This document shows positions 55,585 to 64,000 of a stretch of DNA of 64,000 nt, piece by piece (within the stretch, counting starts at the first letter, position 1; each line of letters opens with the position of its first letter). Origin of the DNA: Muribaculaceae bacterium (lineage in GTDB: Bacteria; Bacteroidota; Bacteroidia; Bacteroidales; Muribaculaceae). The DNA is taken from contig JAFLTP010000011.1 of the NCBI GenBank assembly GCA_022510405.1, positions 32,075 through 96,074 of the forward strand, read 5' to 3'. The position numbers were made by a program, and so were the translations under genes. The notes under the pieces are model-generated. The model saw only the letters and a program-made list of their open reading frames with translations, was not told the origin of the DNA and ran no database searches.

Positions 55585-57093
55585 TCACTTGAGAATAACC
55601 CATTTTCCACCTTTATCACCCCCTTCTCTTCTTAAAATTTCTTTGTTTTGCATTTTAAAAAGATCGCGTTGTACAGTACGGTGAGATATTTGGAGTTCCT
55701 TTTGTAAATCAGAAGCCGTTAAATAAGGGTTGCTTTTTAGAAGATTATATATTTTTATTTCTCGTTCAGACAATCTTTTTTCTACGACATTTTCTACGAC
55801 ATTTTCTACGACATTTACAGTATCATCCCCAGCATTTACACCGTCATTTTTCTTTTCTTCGGCATTTATTCCTCCTATTATTCCTCCATTTACGGGGACA
55901 TTTTCAGCAGTTGCTTCTACGACAACTCGAAAAGCTGTCAGAGTATCTACGTCAAATTTTGCGGTAGGGTTGCCATTTTCTTTCAACATTTCCTGAACTT
56001 TAGCAATGCCTCGGTTGAATTTATTGACGTATTTCATCACCTTCATGGCTTCAGCAACCAAGGGATTTCGATAGTCATTGACCGTCGGAAAATTCTCCGG
56101 TCTTGCTTCTCCATATAAACCTCCGGGATTCATCACCTCTATATAATCATCAAACTGATATAGCCTGATTGGCATATTTGACTGAAAATCGCGATGCATA
56201 CAAGCATTCATGACCAACTCTCTTACGGCTCCTTCCGGATAATTCCACACAGTCTTTTCTCGGAATAAAGTTTCAGGTACGGGTCTTTGTGTTATGATTG
56301 CATCCCTTACAAATGACTCAAGTTTTGGGAGTAATTTGTATAGTGGACCCGAAAATTCACGCTCATTCAATACTTCCCCTCCTTTATTTTCTCCTTTGAA
56401 TCTTACAAACTGAACATAGTTACCCAATAGGAAATATCTCGGATTCTTACCGAAAAGAATTATACTTGCGTATGTGGGGCAATCATGATCACGGTTATAA
56501 AGATGCAATGACGCCAATTGATCTTTTATATCTCTGTTGTCATCTTTGAGAGTTTCTTCATCAAAAACCATTGGAAGGTATTGATTCTTGATATAGTCAA
56601 GATTAAGATCTTCTAATTTGGCATTTCGGCATGGCGTGGCATCAAAAGTAGCCATATAAGAGCAACTTCTCTCAGCCAATATTCGTTCTTCAGCTTCGGA
56701 TGTAATATCTCTTCGTGGACCTATTCTAATGAAAGTTCTCCCTCTATACCTGACCGGTGTATAAAAAGAAGGTTGGACTTCCACCACCAAAACATCTCCT
56801 CCTTCAAACTCAAAGACCTCTGTTGTCATAACCGGCAACGGCAAAATATTGCCATCAGAACGGATACCGCTTATCTTTTTGAAAAGTTTGTCATCAACTT
56901 TCAACCCTGACAATTCTCCATTGTCATGTACGCCGATAAGCAAATAACCTGGCTTACGACTATTAGCCATATCATTAGAAAAAGCACAGATAGCCTCCTG
57001 AAACTTATCCATATCACTGGTTGATATGGTCCGTTCCACCCTCGCGGTTTCCTTGCTATATCTCAATTCCTCAACTTCCTCTCTGCTTATCAT
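55585..57093 (-). CDS. Schlafen AlbA_2 / RecG-like ATP-binding protein with C-terminal winged helix
   Basis: A 502-aa protein of the AlbA_2 plus HATPase_c_4 family, often annotated as RecG-related though it has no helicase motifs. The AlbA_2 domain (about residues 15-130) shows AFSNDMANSRKPGYLLIGV and RIGPRRDI. The GHKL-like domain follows, with AVRELVMNACMHRDFQSNMP near residue 288 and VMNPGGLYG. A low-complexity linker with repeated VVEN precedes a winged helix (about 450-500, SHRTVQRDLFKMQ). Such proteins are common on mobile islands and are thought to be regulators. It is the last gene of the minus-strand run. Confidence 0.88.
   Translation of the reverse strand: MISREEVEELRYSKETARVERTISTSDMDKFQEAICAFSNDMANSRKPGYLLIGVHDNGELSGLKVDDKLFKKISGIRSDGNILPLPVMTTEVFEFEGGDVLVVEVQPSFYTPVRYRGRTFIRIGPRRDITSEAEERILAERSCSYMATFDATPCRNAKLEDLNLDYIKNQYLPMVFDEETLKDDNRDIKDQLASLHLYNRDHDCPTYASIILFGKNPRYFLLGNYVQFVRFKGENKGGEVLNEREFSGPLYKLLPKLESFVRDAIITQRPVPETLFREKTVWNYPEGAVRELVMNACMHRDFQSNMPIRLYQFDDYIEVMNPGGLYGEARPENFPTVNDYRNPLVAEAMKVMKYVNKFNRGIAKVQEMLKENGNPTAKFDVDTLTAFRVVVEATAENVPVNGGIIGGINAEEKKNDGVNAGDDTVNVVENVVENVVEKRLSEREIKIYNLLKSNPYLTASDLQKELQISHRTVQRDLFKMQNKEILRREGGDKGGKWVILK
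55781..55816 (-). repeat. three tandem 12-bp repeats inside the AlbA_2 gene
   Basis: Three exact copies of TTTCTACGACAT (plus strand) encode the repeated VVEN segment of the linker. The unit is a multiple of three, so copy-number change would alter linker length without a frameshift. Confidence 0.9.
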
Positions 57094-57125
57094 GAATAAA
57101 ATTTTAATTTAGAAAATAAATTGAA

Positions 57126-57956
57126 TCAGAGTTTTGAAACTTTCCATATAGTTCGATCAAGTTCTTCGTTATAACCAATTTTAGTCAATTTAATTTTATC
57201 TCCCTTACTTATACTTATATTTGACTGTTTTAAATCACTAGGGAATACAACTGTTTTTTCCCCATTATCTAAAGTTACAGAGAATCTTTTTTTTGCTGTT
57301 TTTGGAGAAGTTACAGTCCCTGAATATGTTTTCCCTATTTCAAAATCAGTGGACTTATCAAAATGTTTAGACTTCTTTTTTAATTTAGCTTTCTCTGCTA
57401 ATAAGACAGATGGATATTGCATTTGAGAAGTCCAGTTTATTAATATAACAGATACTTCATCTCCAAACTTAGGTGATTTTCTTTTCTCAAAATTCTCAAA
57501 AAGATATCCACCTATTTCTATAATGTCTTTGTTAAATTGAATACCTTTATTAAACCCGGACATTGGCAAACGATAGGGGTAATAAGCGTCCAGTTTTATC
57601 AAATCTTTATTAATAATACCTACAAGTCTTCCCCTAAATGTGCTTATCTCATCATATTTAAAATCTACTATAATTTTTCCTTTTGGATCTAAAATTCCCC
57701 ATTTCCCATTTTCTCTGATTTTCTTAAAACCATCATTCAAAGATTTTTCTATTCTCTCAGATTTTATTTCGTCTATTAATTCATTTTTAATATTTATTCT
57801 GAATATTCTCCCATTCTTTTTAACTGAATATACATCATTCCCAATAGGTTGAATATATTCGTAATCAAAAGGAATAATAATATTATTATTGATATCTATG
57901 ATCCCGGACTTTATCCCCTTTTTTGCTAAAAACATATTATTATTCAGATATTTCAA
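57126..57956 (-). CDS. WG-repeat protein with C-terminal S1/OB-like domain
   Basis: A 276-aa protein without signal peptide. Its N-terminal half has WG-type repeats, such as KSGIIDINNNIIIPFDYEYI (residues about 16-35) and GKWGILDPKGKIIV (about 83-96). Residues about 205-276 read like a small OB/S1 barrel (KTYSGTVTSPKTAKKRFSV, then GDKIKLTKIGY), which could bind nucleic acid. It starts 6 bp after the end of the 1261-aa WG protein, so it is probably its co-expressed partner. The function is unknown. Confidence 0.75.
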   Translation of the reverse strand: MKYLNNNMFLAKKGIKSGIIDINNNIIIPFDYEYIQPIGNDVYSVKKNGRIFRINIKNELIDEIKSERIEKSLNDGFKKIRENGKWGILDPKGKIIVDFKYDEISTFRGRLVGIINKDLIKLDAYYPYRLPMSGFNKGIQFNKDIIEIGGYLFENFEKRKSPKFGDEVSVILINWTSQMQYPSVLLAEKAKLKKKSKHFDKSTDFEIGKTYSGTVTSPKTAKKRFSVTLDNGEKTVVFPSDLKQSNISISKGDKIKLTKIGYNEELDRTIWKVSKL

Positions 57957-57962
57957 CTTTGA

Positions 57963-60900
57963 TTAAATCAATGGAATCTTTATCTCTTCAATAACTTTTA
58001 CCCCGAAATAATTCAATGATTCAATTATTTCGGATCCATCTTCTACTCTTTCTATACTATCAAATAATAGATTACCATAATTATCCATTTTCAAAATACT
58101 AAATATTCCTTTTTGTGTTGAATCTTCAATCTGTACAATAAATCTTTCTCCATTGAATTCAGAAATTGAAGAATATTTAGCTTTAGATATAATTTCGCCT
58201 GAAGATTTAACCAATCCCCATTTGCCATCTCTATGGAATTTTAGGTATTCATCTGAAATCTTTTCAATTTTAAGATATTCATCCGTCAGTTTATTCTTAT
58301 TATTATCTGCGATATAATATGTCTTATCTAAAGTCTCTACAAGATTATATCCTTCTGCCAACGGGGTTATTGTTTTATAATTTTGTTCCTCTATAATTTC
58401 ACCATTTATCGTTAATAATTGAGTTTTACCTCCTATAATAACTTTTATCTTTCCTTCAGGAGTTATTTCAAATGAATCAAATGAGTTATCTGTCCATTTC
58501 GCTCCATTAGAATACCATAAAGACCATTTAGCTGTTACAGGATCTTTTATGAATATATTATCCCCAATAAAATAAAACTCTTGAGGTGGCTGATTTTTAT
58601 ATATATTTTTATGAATTAAAAAATAATATATATTATCAAAAGCCGGATCAACCCATGTTTCAGTGTAATCTGTTTGGTTATATGAAGACAGATTGCCAAT
58701 TAAGCCATAAATTTTCCAATCTCGTCCGTCTGAATATATTATAGTACCATTAGGTAAGATCTCAATTTCCTCAAATTCAGGTTTTAGAAGATATTCTCCA
58801 AAACGATTTAAGACTCCGTATTTATCATTTTCTTTTACTCTTATAAGATTGCTTTCAAATTTGGGTTCTTCTGTAAAAGTTGGTTCGATTAATATTAAAT
58901 CTCCATAATAAAATCCCCATTTATCACCATCATAGAAAGCGGAAACTCCGGTTCCTGTTGTTTCCATTTCATGATAAGCCTTATTCCTGGCTTGTTCATA
59001 TTCATATTGCTGAAGTATTTCATTCTTTAAGTCCTCTCTTGTAGGCTTAACGGGTCTTGCTGCAGTTGGATGAGCATTAAAATAAGGTTTGTCAGCATCA
59101 AAATAGAAAGGTCTGCAATCTTCCGGATCAAATTTTATTTGGTCAAGAGAAATTAAAAGACCGTTTTTACCGTTCTTTTCTATTCTATAAAACCATTCAT
59201 TATCTTCATCAAGCCAATTACATTTAAGGATTAATTCTCCTCTTTTTTTAGATTCATCCTGAGCCTCCTGATCAAAGACAAACACATTGCGTCTATTTGT
59301 AAAAAGAATGTCTTTGGCAACGGTCCGTCGTAATTCATTATAATCTACTACAGCCTCTAATCCGAAAATCCAAAATACCTGTCTATTGTTGATAAGATAA
59401 AATCTATCTCTATCATATACTTTCCTTACTCCTGTCGTCTCTGAAACAAGTTCAAAAACAATATCAAGATTATTATATTTAGCAGTTACATCAACTAAAC
59501 GACGTTTCATTATAGGTAATTCCTCTGAGTATATAAAACTCCCAATATTAACTTCAGAGACACCCATATTTTTACTTAAAGGAGTTGTTAATGCCTCCCC
59601 AATTAATTGTCTGAAAACTTTAATGTTTTCATTCCCTTCTTCATTATCAATAAAATCCCCGTCTAATGAAGAATACGGTGGTTCTTTCTTTAAATCGCAA
59701 GGAATGTTCTTAACAGCATGAGTGAAATAGTTAACATCTTTAAAGTTGTTTGCCCAACCACAACGACGGCTGGCTATTGTAACCATTTGATTACAACTGG
59801 GACATACTAAATAAGGGATGTTCTTTTCTTTAGCTTTAACTAATTCTCTGGTAAGATAAGTTATTTCTTCCGCTGTGCTTCGCAAAAAAATTTCATCCGC
59901 ACTAACAAGTTTATTAGTTCTGATGTTGAATACATGATCTATCAATCGTTGGGTGATAGAATATTTATTGTCATTCTCAATAGGCGGAAAGTTCTTCTTT
60001 TCCAAAATTTGGGAAACCGGATTTATCTTTTTCCTATATGGGGTTGATAACTTAACCGGTCGACCTTGTCTTATCGGCTTGCCGGAACCTGCCTTAATCC
60101 CATTATTTGAAGCTTTGACCTGACTTGGTTGGTTTAACTTATTATCTTTAAATGTGGTTATTTCATTATCTTTTATTTGTTCCTCCTCGTTATTATTTTG
60201 AGGGATAGTAGAATTGTTGTTGTCAATTTTGGCTAATTTATTCTCTAACTTTTCAATTTTTTCCTTTAAGGATCTTATTTCCTTCTCCTTTACTTCCAAA
60301 TCTAAGAGTTTGGGAAGTTTCTCTATTTGAGCTTTAAGTTGTTCATTCTCTCGAAGTGTAATATTTAATTTACCTTCAATCTCTATACTGTTGGCGTATA
60401 TGTTAGATAAGGTGTCAATTCGAGAGATTAGTTCCTCATTTTTACTTTTTAGGGAGTTTATTTCTGAAATTTGTTTTGAATTTTCATCCCTTAAATCCGA
60501 AATGATTTCATTGAGAGTCTGAATTTTCTTTTCTAACTCTTTAATCTCTTCATCTTTTGAAACGATTTCATCCCGCATGGCCTTAACAATCGGATCAGCC
60601 ATTTTGTCAGACTTAGTTTTATTCAGTTCTTTTTCTAAATCAATTATTTTCGATTGTTGTGCTGATATTATATCATCCTTATCTTTTATTACAGATTCTT
60701 TTTCTATGAGTTGTCCTGATAAATTCTCATTATCAATCTTTAAGTCAGAATTAGATTTCCGAATGCTTTCGATGGTCTGATTTAATTTAATCTTTTCTGC
60801 TTCCTTGCTTTTTAATTCCTCCAAATGCCTCTCTTTTTCATCTTCTAATGAAAACATTTTCTCAAAAACTTCAGAGGCTTTGATTTTTAATTCTTCAATC

Positions 60901-61748
60901 TCCGAATCTTTCTGACTAACGATATCTTCAAGTTTCTGTTTAGTTTTTGAGATATAGGAAAGAGTAATATTTTGATTGTTGATTAATTGTTCTTTTCTAT
61001 TAATTTCAAGTTCATAATCATTAATAAGGGTTTGTTTCTCCTTCTCTAAATCAATAACATTTGAATTTTGTTTATTCAAAACATTCTTAAGGTCATTTAA
61101 TTCCTGGCCTTTAGAATTGATTAGCTCCTCCTTATGTTCATTATCTTTTGATAACTTGGAAATAAGTTCATTAGATAAGTGTAGTTCCTGTTTCGTCTTT
61201 TCTATTTTAGATTCTAAGGAAGACACATCAAGTTCTCTTTGTTTTAAAGAGACTTCTAATTCCACATTCTTATTGTTACTTTCCGTTAGCTTTATTGAAA
61301 TGGATTCAACTTCTCTTTGGCCTGACTGAATTTTATCTTTTTGAGATTCAATTTCATTCTTAAGAGATTGAATCTCTCCATCTTTCTGACTTCTTATTTG
61401 AGCTATTTCCTTATAAAATTTATCATTCAAATTTTTAATCTCATCAGCATGGGATTCCCTTTCAGAAACAACCACTTTCCAATTGCGATCTTTTTTGTTT
61501 CTTTCAGCCTCAATATCCTTAAGAATAGAGTTATTTCTTTCCGATAATTCGACATTTTTATTCTTAAGATCGGAAACTTCTTTTCTTAATTTTATTTTAT
61601 CAGCCTCAGCTTTCTTTCGCTCATTTCTTTCTTTTTGAATCTCTTCATTTTGCTTATTTATAAGCATATCTTTAGCCCTCACTTTATTTTGAAGGCCATC
61701 CAGTTCATCCTGAAAGAATTTTTTCAAAAAATTTTTTAAAAATGACAT
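57963..61748 (-). CDS. 1261-aa coiled-coil / CoiA-like nuclease-fold / WG-repeat protein
   Basis: Residues about 10-530 are an almost unbroken Glu/Lys-rich coiled coil. A basic, low-complexity linker (about 545-600) leads to a zinc-finger-like region starting with CPSCNQM near residue 650, then NYFTHAV and a Cys about 8 residues later, as in the CoiA family. VDVTAKYNNLDIVFELVSET (about 748-767) followed by RDRFYL and QVFWIFG resembles the CoiA PD-(D/E)XK-type core, though the usual ExQ reads ELV, so catalysis is uncertain. From about 935 to 1240 come WG repeats (DKWGFYYGDLILIEP, KYGVLNRFGEYLLKP, GKWGLVKSSGEII). It has no signal peptide, so it should be cytoplasmic. I know no characterised protein with this order of domains. 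Confidence 0.8.
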   Translation of the reverse strand: MSFLKNFLKKFFQDELDGLQNKVRAKDMLINKQNEEIQKERNERKKAEADKIKLRKEVSDLKNKNVELSERNNSILKDIEAERNKKDRNWKVVVSERESHADEIKNLNDKFYKEIAQIRSQKDGEIQSLKNEIESQKDKIQSGQREVESISIKLTESNNKNVELEVSLKQRELDVSSLESKIEKTKQELHLSNELISKLSKDNEHKEELINSKGQELNDLKNVLNKQNSNVIDLEKEKQTLINDYELEINRKEQLINNQNITLSYISKTKQKLEDIVSQKDSEIEELKIKASEVFEKMFSLEDEKERHLEELKSKEAEKIKLNQTIESIRKSNSDLKIDNENLSGQLIEKESVIKDKDDIISAQQSKIIDLEKELNKTKSDKMADPIVKAMRDEIVSKDEEIKELEKKIQTLNEIISDLRDENSKQISEINSLKSKNEELISRIDTLSNIYANSIEIEGKLNITLRENEQLKAQIEKLPKLLDLEVKEKEIRSLKEKIEKLENKLAKIDNNNSTIPQNNNEEEQIKDNEITTFKDNKLNQPSQVKASNNGIKAGSGKPIRQGRPVKLSTPYRKKINPVSQILEKKNFPPIENDNKYSITQRLIDHVFNIRTNKLVSADEIFLRSTAEEITYLTRELVKAKEKNIPYLVCPSCNQMVTIASRRCGWANNFKDVNYFTHAVKNIPCDLKKEPPYSSLDGDFIDNEEGNENIKVFRQLIGEALTTPLSKNMGVSEVNIGSFIYSEELPIMKRRLVDVTAKYNNLDIVFELVSETTGVRKVYDRDRFYLINNRQVFWIFGLEAVVDYNELRRTVAKDILFTNRRNVFVFDQEAQDESKKRGELILKCNWLDEDNEWFYRIEKNGKNGLLISLDQIKFDPEDCRPFYFDADKPYFNAHPTAARPVKPTREDLKNEILQQYEYEQARNKAYHEMETTGTGVSAFYDGDKWGFYYGDLILIEPTFTEEPKFESNLIRVKENDKYGVLNRFGEYLLKPEFEEIEILPNGTIIYSDGRDWKIYGLIGNLSSYNQTDYTETWVDPAFDNIYYFLIHKNIYKNQPPQEFYFIGDNIFIKDPVTAKWSLWYSNGAKWTDNSFDSFEITPEGKIKVIIGGKTQLLTINGEIIEEQNYKTITPLAEGYNLVETLDKTYYIADNNKNKLTDEYLKIEKISDEYLKFHRDGKWGLVKSSGEIISKAKYSSISEFNGERFIVQIEDSTQKGIFSILKMDNYGNLLFDSIERVEDGSEIIESLNYFGVKVIEEIKIPLI

Positions 61749-61892
61749 TTTATAATTATAAAATATAGGGTCAATAATTCAATTTATTACTTTTAAATGT
61801 AACGATACTTAAAATATTTTCTCTCAGAGGAACCCAACTTCTTTCTGAGGATTTAAAGTGCGATGGTATATATTTTTATCTTCTGCCATTTT

Positions 61893-63491
61893 TTAAATTG
61901 TTTCAGGTAAATTATCCGGATCAATATTCACGCTGTAAAGACCTAATTGCCCTTTTGAGGGAATAGGTTTTTTAAATAATCTGGCATCTTTCAAAAGCCA
62001 TTTCCATTCTGCTCCATGTCCTTCTGATGCCCAGATACTGTTAGAATGCTCTACAAATCCATACACATCAACATAACCGATTATGGCTCCTAAAGTAAGA
62101 GGTGGCAATTTATGTCCAACAATATCTTCAGCTTCTGCCTGTGCATACCTGTCCAATTTGGCACCGGCATGTATCAGGATTCTTCCCGGGGCAGTTTTGG
62201 GCTTCCATGCTCGGTTCTCTACATCTTTCTTTCCACAACAGATAAGATAAGCCCAAGGCTGTTGAACCGAAAGACATTTCATTGTCTTTGTTTCGTTCGA
62301 AGTGTAAATCAGTTGTTTTAGTTTGGGGTCATACTCTATTGGTTCCCCTTTGATAATGCTGTTTATAGCCTGGTCAATAATTTTAAAGGGAACGATAAAC
62401 CATTCCTTTGGATGATGGCCATCAACTGTTATCTGTAATTGCACTTGCGAAAACAGTTTATGGATAAGGGCTTCAAAAGTTGAAGATTTAACGTTATATA
62501 CTTTCCATGTGGCTACAACTTCTACATCGGCACATAGATATGTCAGCTCATTCTTTGCATTGGAAATCCTGCTTTCCACCGAAGTGACGGTAAACCCAAT
62601 CTTATACAAATCCTTTATAGAAGCAATGTCCGTTCTTGTGGAAAGTGATTTTAAAACGTATATTGTTCCACTCTCAACATCTTTTTCTGAAATTGTGAAA
62701 TGGTTCTCTAATTCTTCATCCGTAAATTCCGAACAATCCTGCACGGAATATCCTGTAACAGAAAGATTTTTGGTTATGGTCTTATATTTTATATCTGCTT
62801 CCGAACCATTTTCAAAGATGACTCTTGTTCGCCCGTCTCTATCACCATGCTTATTAATCCCTTCATCCTCAAAGGCTGCCAAATATCCCAATACACCATC
62901 CTCAATAAAGAAACTTCCAACTTTCAAGAATTGTGTGCTGAATTTCACCAATCTATATTTCCCGTTTTTCAGACCTTGATGAATCTCTTTAAATTTGTTT
63001 TCAAATTTATCAAAATCCTCACAAGGCTTTCTTCTTCCGATATATTCAGCTTCCTTCCTTGCCTTCAATCTTTCCCTCATATAATCAGGAATATCGAAAA
63101 GACCGAAGTCTTTGCTGTCTTCAATATCTGCGAGGAGTGGATCATTAAGTATCGCCTCCAATTGTTCCTCTTCAGAGAGTTCTTTTTTCTCAAAAACTTC
63201 CACCGGTTCTTCAACCGTTAACTCATCAGAAGGGAGGACTCCAAATTCATCATATGGCCGACACCTTTCTATTTTAGACTCATTTCCTAAAATACCCTGA
63301 AACATGAAATAAAGTTTGCTTTCCTCAGCGTTGTTTTGAGGCAAACGGTTATTCTTCTCATAAAAGTCGAGAATCTCTTGAAAACCAGCAATCAGGCGAT
63401 CGCTCGATGTCGTCCTTTTCTTTGTGGGAGTTACATCTGCCAAAAGTGGATCTTCAAAAATTTTCTCTAATTCCTTATCCCAGTTTATCAT
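61893..63491 (-). CDS. GIY-YIG nuclease (T5orf172/MUG113-like) fused to an ASCH domain
   Basis: A 532-aa cytoplasmic protein. The N-terminal 250 residues are unassigned and contain the phrase DPLLAD twice (about residues 15 and 115). The nuclease core is near 272-345: GTIYVLK for GIY, YKIGFT for YIG, the Arg in VESRI and the Glu/His in FEALIHKLF. Residues about 402-532 form an ASCH (PUA-like) domain, MKCLSVQQPWAYLICCGKKD through GAIIGYV to GQLGLY. Such folds can bind modified bases or RNA. Its ATG overlaps the preceding stop (ATGA), so it is translationally coupled to the gene at the right edge. Confidence 0.88.
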   Translation of the reverse strand: MINWDKELEKIFEDPLLADVTPTKKRTTSSDRLIAGFQEILDFYEKNNRLPQNNAEESKLYFMFQGILGNESKIERCRPYDEFGVLPSDELTVEEPVEVFEKKELSEEEQLEAILNDPLLADIEDSKDFGLFDIPDYMRERLKARKEAEYIGRRKPCEDFDKFENKFKEIHQGLKNGKYRLVKFSTQFLKVGSFFIEDGVLGYLAAFEDEGINKHGDRDGRTRVIFENGSEADIKYKTITKNLSVTGYSVQDCSEFTDEELENHFTISEKDVESGTIYVLKSLSTRTDIASIKDLYKIGFTVTSVESRISNAKNELTYLCADVEVVATWKVYNVKSSTFEALIHKLFSQVQLQITVDGHHPKEWFIVPFKIIDQAINSIIKGEPIEYDPKLKQLIYTSNETKTMKCLSVQQPWAYLICCGKKDVENRAWKPKTAPGRILIHAGAKLDRYAQAEAEDIVGHKLPPLTLGAIIGYVDVYGFVEHSNSIWASEGHGAEWKWLLKDARLFKKPIPSKGQLGLYSVNIDPDNLPETI

Positions 63492-64000
63492 TCAGCTTGA
63501 TTATTTTGAGCGTTAAGTCTTCTACGTTTCAGGTTCCTTAGATGTTCGATAGCCTTTGCAATCCTCCTCGCCAACGGATCACCGTCAGTCAATTCCGGTT
63601 TCTCTTTACCGGGATTTTCTTCCCTCCATTTGGGAAGATACTTGGTAAAAAGCAGTATGGCTTCTTCATCAGTAAGCGATTCCGAACGCTTGTCTTCGAT
63701 TGTATATTGAATCAATCTGAGAGTTTCGGGGTTCAGGGATTTTGAAACCACTTCGTAAGCTCTTTGGAACGGATTTATCTCGCTTATGAGATTGATATCA
63801 AGGTCATTCAAATTAACGAATTTATTGGCTATCTTGATAAAGCGGTTACCGGAGTTATCTTCTACAACATCCTGACCTTGGGTAGCTATAGTGAGAATCG
63901 TGTGCTTTGAAACGGCATCCACTTCTTCATCCGTTAGTTCAGGATATTTGTCTCTGATAATCTTGGGAATGTATATTTCATTGATAACCTCAGCCATATT
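63488..64000 (-). CDS. unidentified protein, cut by the window edge (possibly the C-terminal part of a larger protein)
   Basis: At least 169 residues, mostly charged helices (PELTDEEVDAVSKHTILTIA, then LPKWREENPGKEKP and a basic tail LKRRRLN). An ATG at 63997 is in frame, but the frame stays open to the edge, so this may be only the C-terminus of a longer gene, for example a helicase. No motif supports a specific call. Its stop overlaps the start of the GIY-YIG-ASCH gene. Confidence 0.6.
   Translation of the reverse strand, partial: NMAEVINEIYIPKIIRDKYPELTDEEVDAVSKHTILTIATQGQDVVEDNSGNRFIKIANKFVNLNDLDINLISEINPFQRAYEVVSKSLNPETLRLIQYTIEDKRSESLTDEEAILLFTKYLPKWREENPGKEKPELTDGDPLARRIAKAIEHLRNLKRRRLNAQNNQAE

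Larger units (their letters stand above)
52599..64000. mobile_element. tRNA-adjacent integrated genomic island (left part; right end outside window)
   Basis: A tyrosine recombinase gene starts 230 bp after a complete tRNA gene and is followed by an XRE-type regulator and five accessory genes with no housekeeping members. This is the usual layout of an island inserted at a tRNA 3' end. The right border, and hence the direct repeat of the tRNA end, was not seen in the window. No transfer, relaxase or phage structural genes are visible in this part. Confidence 0.6.

Noticed and set aside
61823..61849. CTCAGA/TCTGAG hairpin as a terminator after the GIY-YIG-ASCH gene
   Set aside because: The stem is short and interrupted, and no T-run follows on the minus strand.
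52599..64000. CRISPR array or retron in the accessory region
   Set aside because: No regularly spaced repeats, Cas-like genes or reverse transcriptase are visible; the repeats present are short and palindromic.

Overview
The window looks like chromosome of an AT-rich Bacteroidota, most likely order Bacteroidales. Supporting signs are TAnnTTTG-type -7 promoter elements before many genes, a TonB-dependent receptor, the six-subunit Na+-NQR, a two-subunit B12-dependent methylmalonyl-CoA mutase, a long PPi-dependent phosphofructokinase, a large three-domain-type IspG and Bacteroidota-type tyrosine recombinase sequence. The species cannot be fixed from the sequence alone.

About 0-52.5 kb is ordinary backbone. 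0-5 kb (mostly minus strand): start of a glutathione peroxidase, a Y-family DNA polymerase with a palindrome in its promoter region, a lipoprotein and a TonB-dependent receptor. 5-11.3 kb: a recJ-recQ-mltF-acetyltransferase cluster. 11.4-16 kb: a glycosyltransferase/flippase-like pair, PPi-PFK and a thioredoxin lipoprotein. 16-20 kb: flavodiiron protein, DedA protein, a small membrane protein, rpe and a GH53 galactanase, all on the minus strand. 20-23 kb: three unlinked-looking glycosyltransferases with very short predicted leaders. 23-27 kb: mutA-mutB. 27-31 kb: an rluA-PAP2-ispG cluster. 31-36.6 kb: nadE, tsaC-like, a sugar-phosphate transferase and a ClC channel in a tight plus-strand run. 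36.7-42.3 kb: fmt followed by menD, menB, menC, menE (menaquinone). 42.2-44.4 kb: glyA, a 3'-5' exonuclease and a small membrane protein. 44.5-50.5 kb: nqrA-F. 50.6-52.3 kb: a TPR protein. Menaquinone synthesis and Na+-NQR fit together as parts of one anaerobic respiratory chain, and methylmalonyl-CoA mutase fits succinate/propionate fermentation.

From 52.5 kb to the right edge is accessory DNA. A CAU-anticodon tRNA is followed at once by a tyrosine recombinase, an XRE-type regulator with a long hairpin-rich leader, and then a minus-strand series: a Schlafen-AlbA/RecG-like ATPase-fold protein, a WG-repeat/OB-like protein, a 1261-aa protein joining about 530 residues of coiled coil to a zinc-finger/CoiA-like domain and WG repeats, a GIY-YIG nuclease fused to an ASCH domain, and a gene running off the edge. 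This looks like the left part of an island integrated at a tRNA gene. The coiled-coil/CoiA-like/WG protein and the GIY-YIG-ASCH fusion are the best candidates for an undescribed system, possibly nucleic-acid-directed defence; that function is inference. No rRNA, insertion sequence or CRISPR array was seen.
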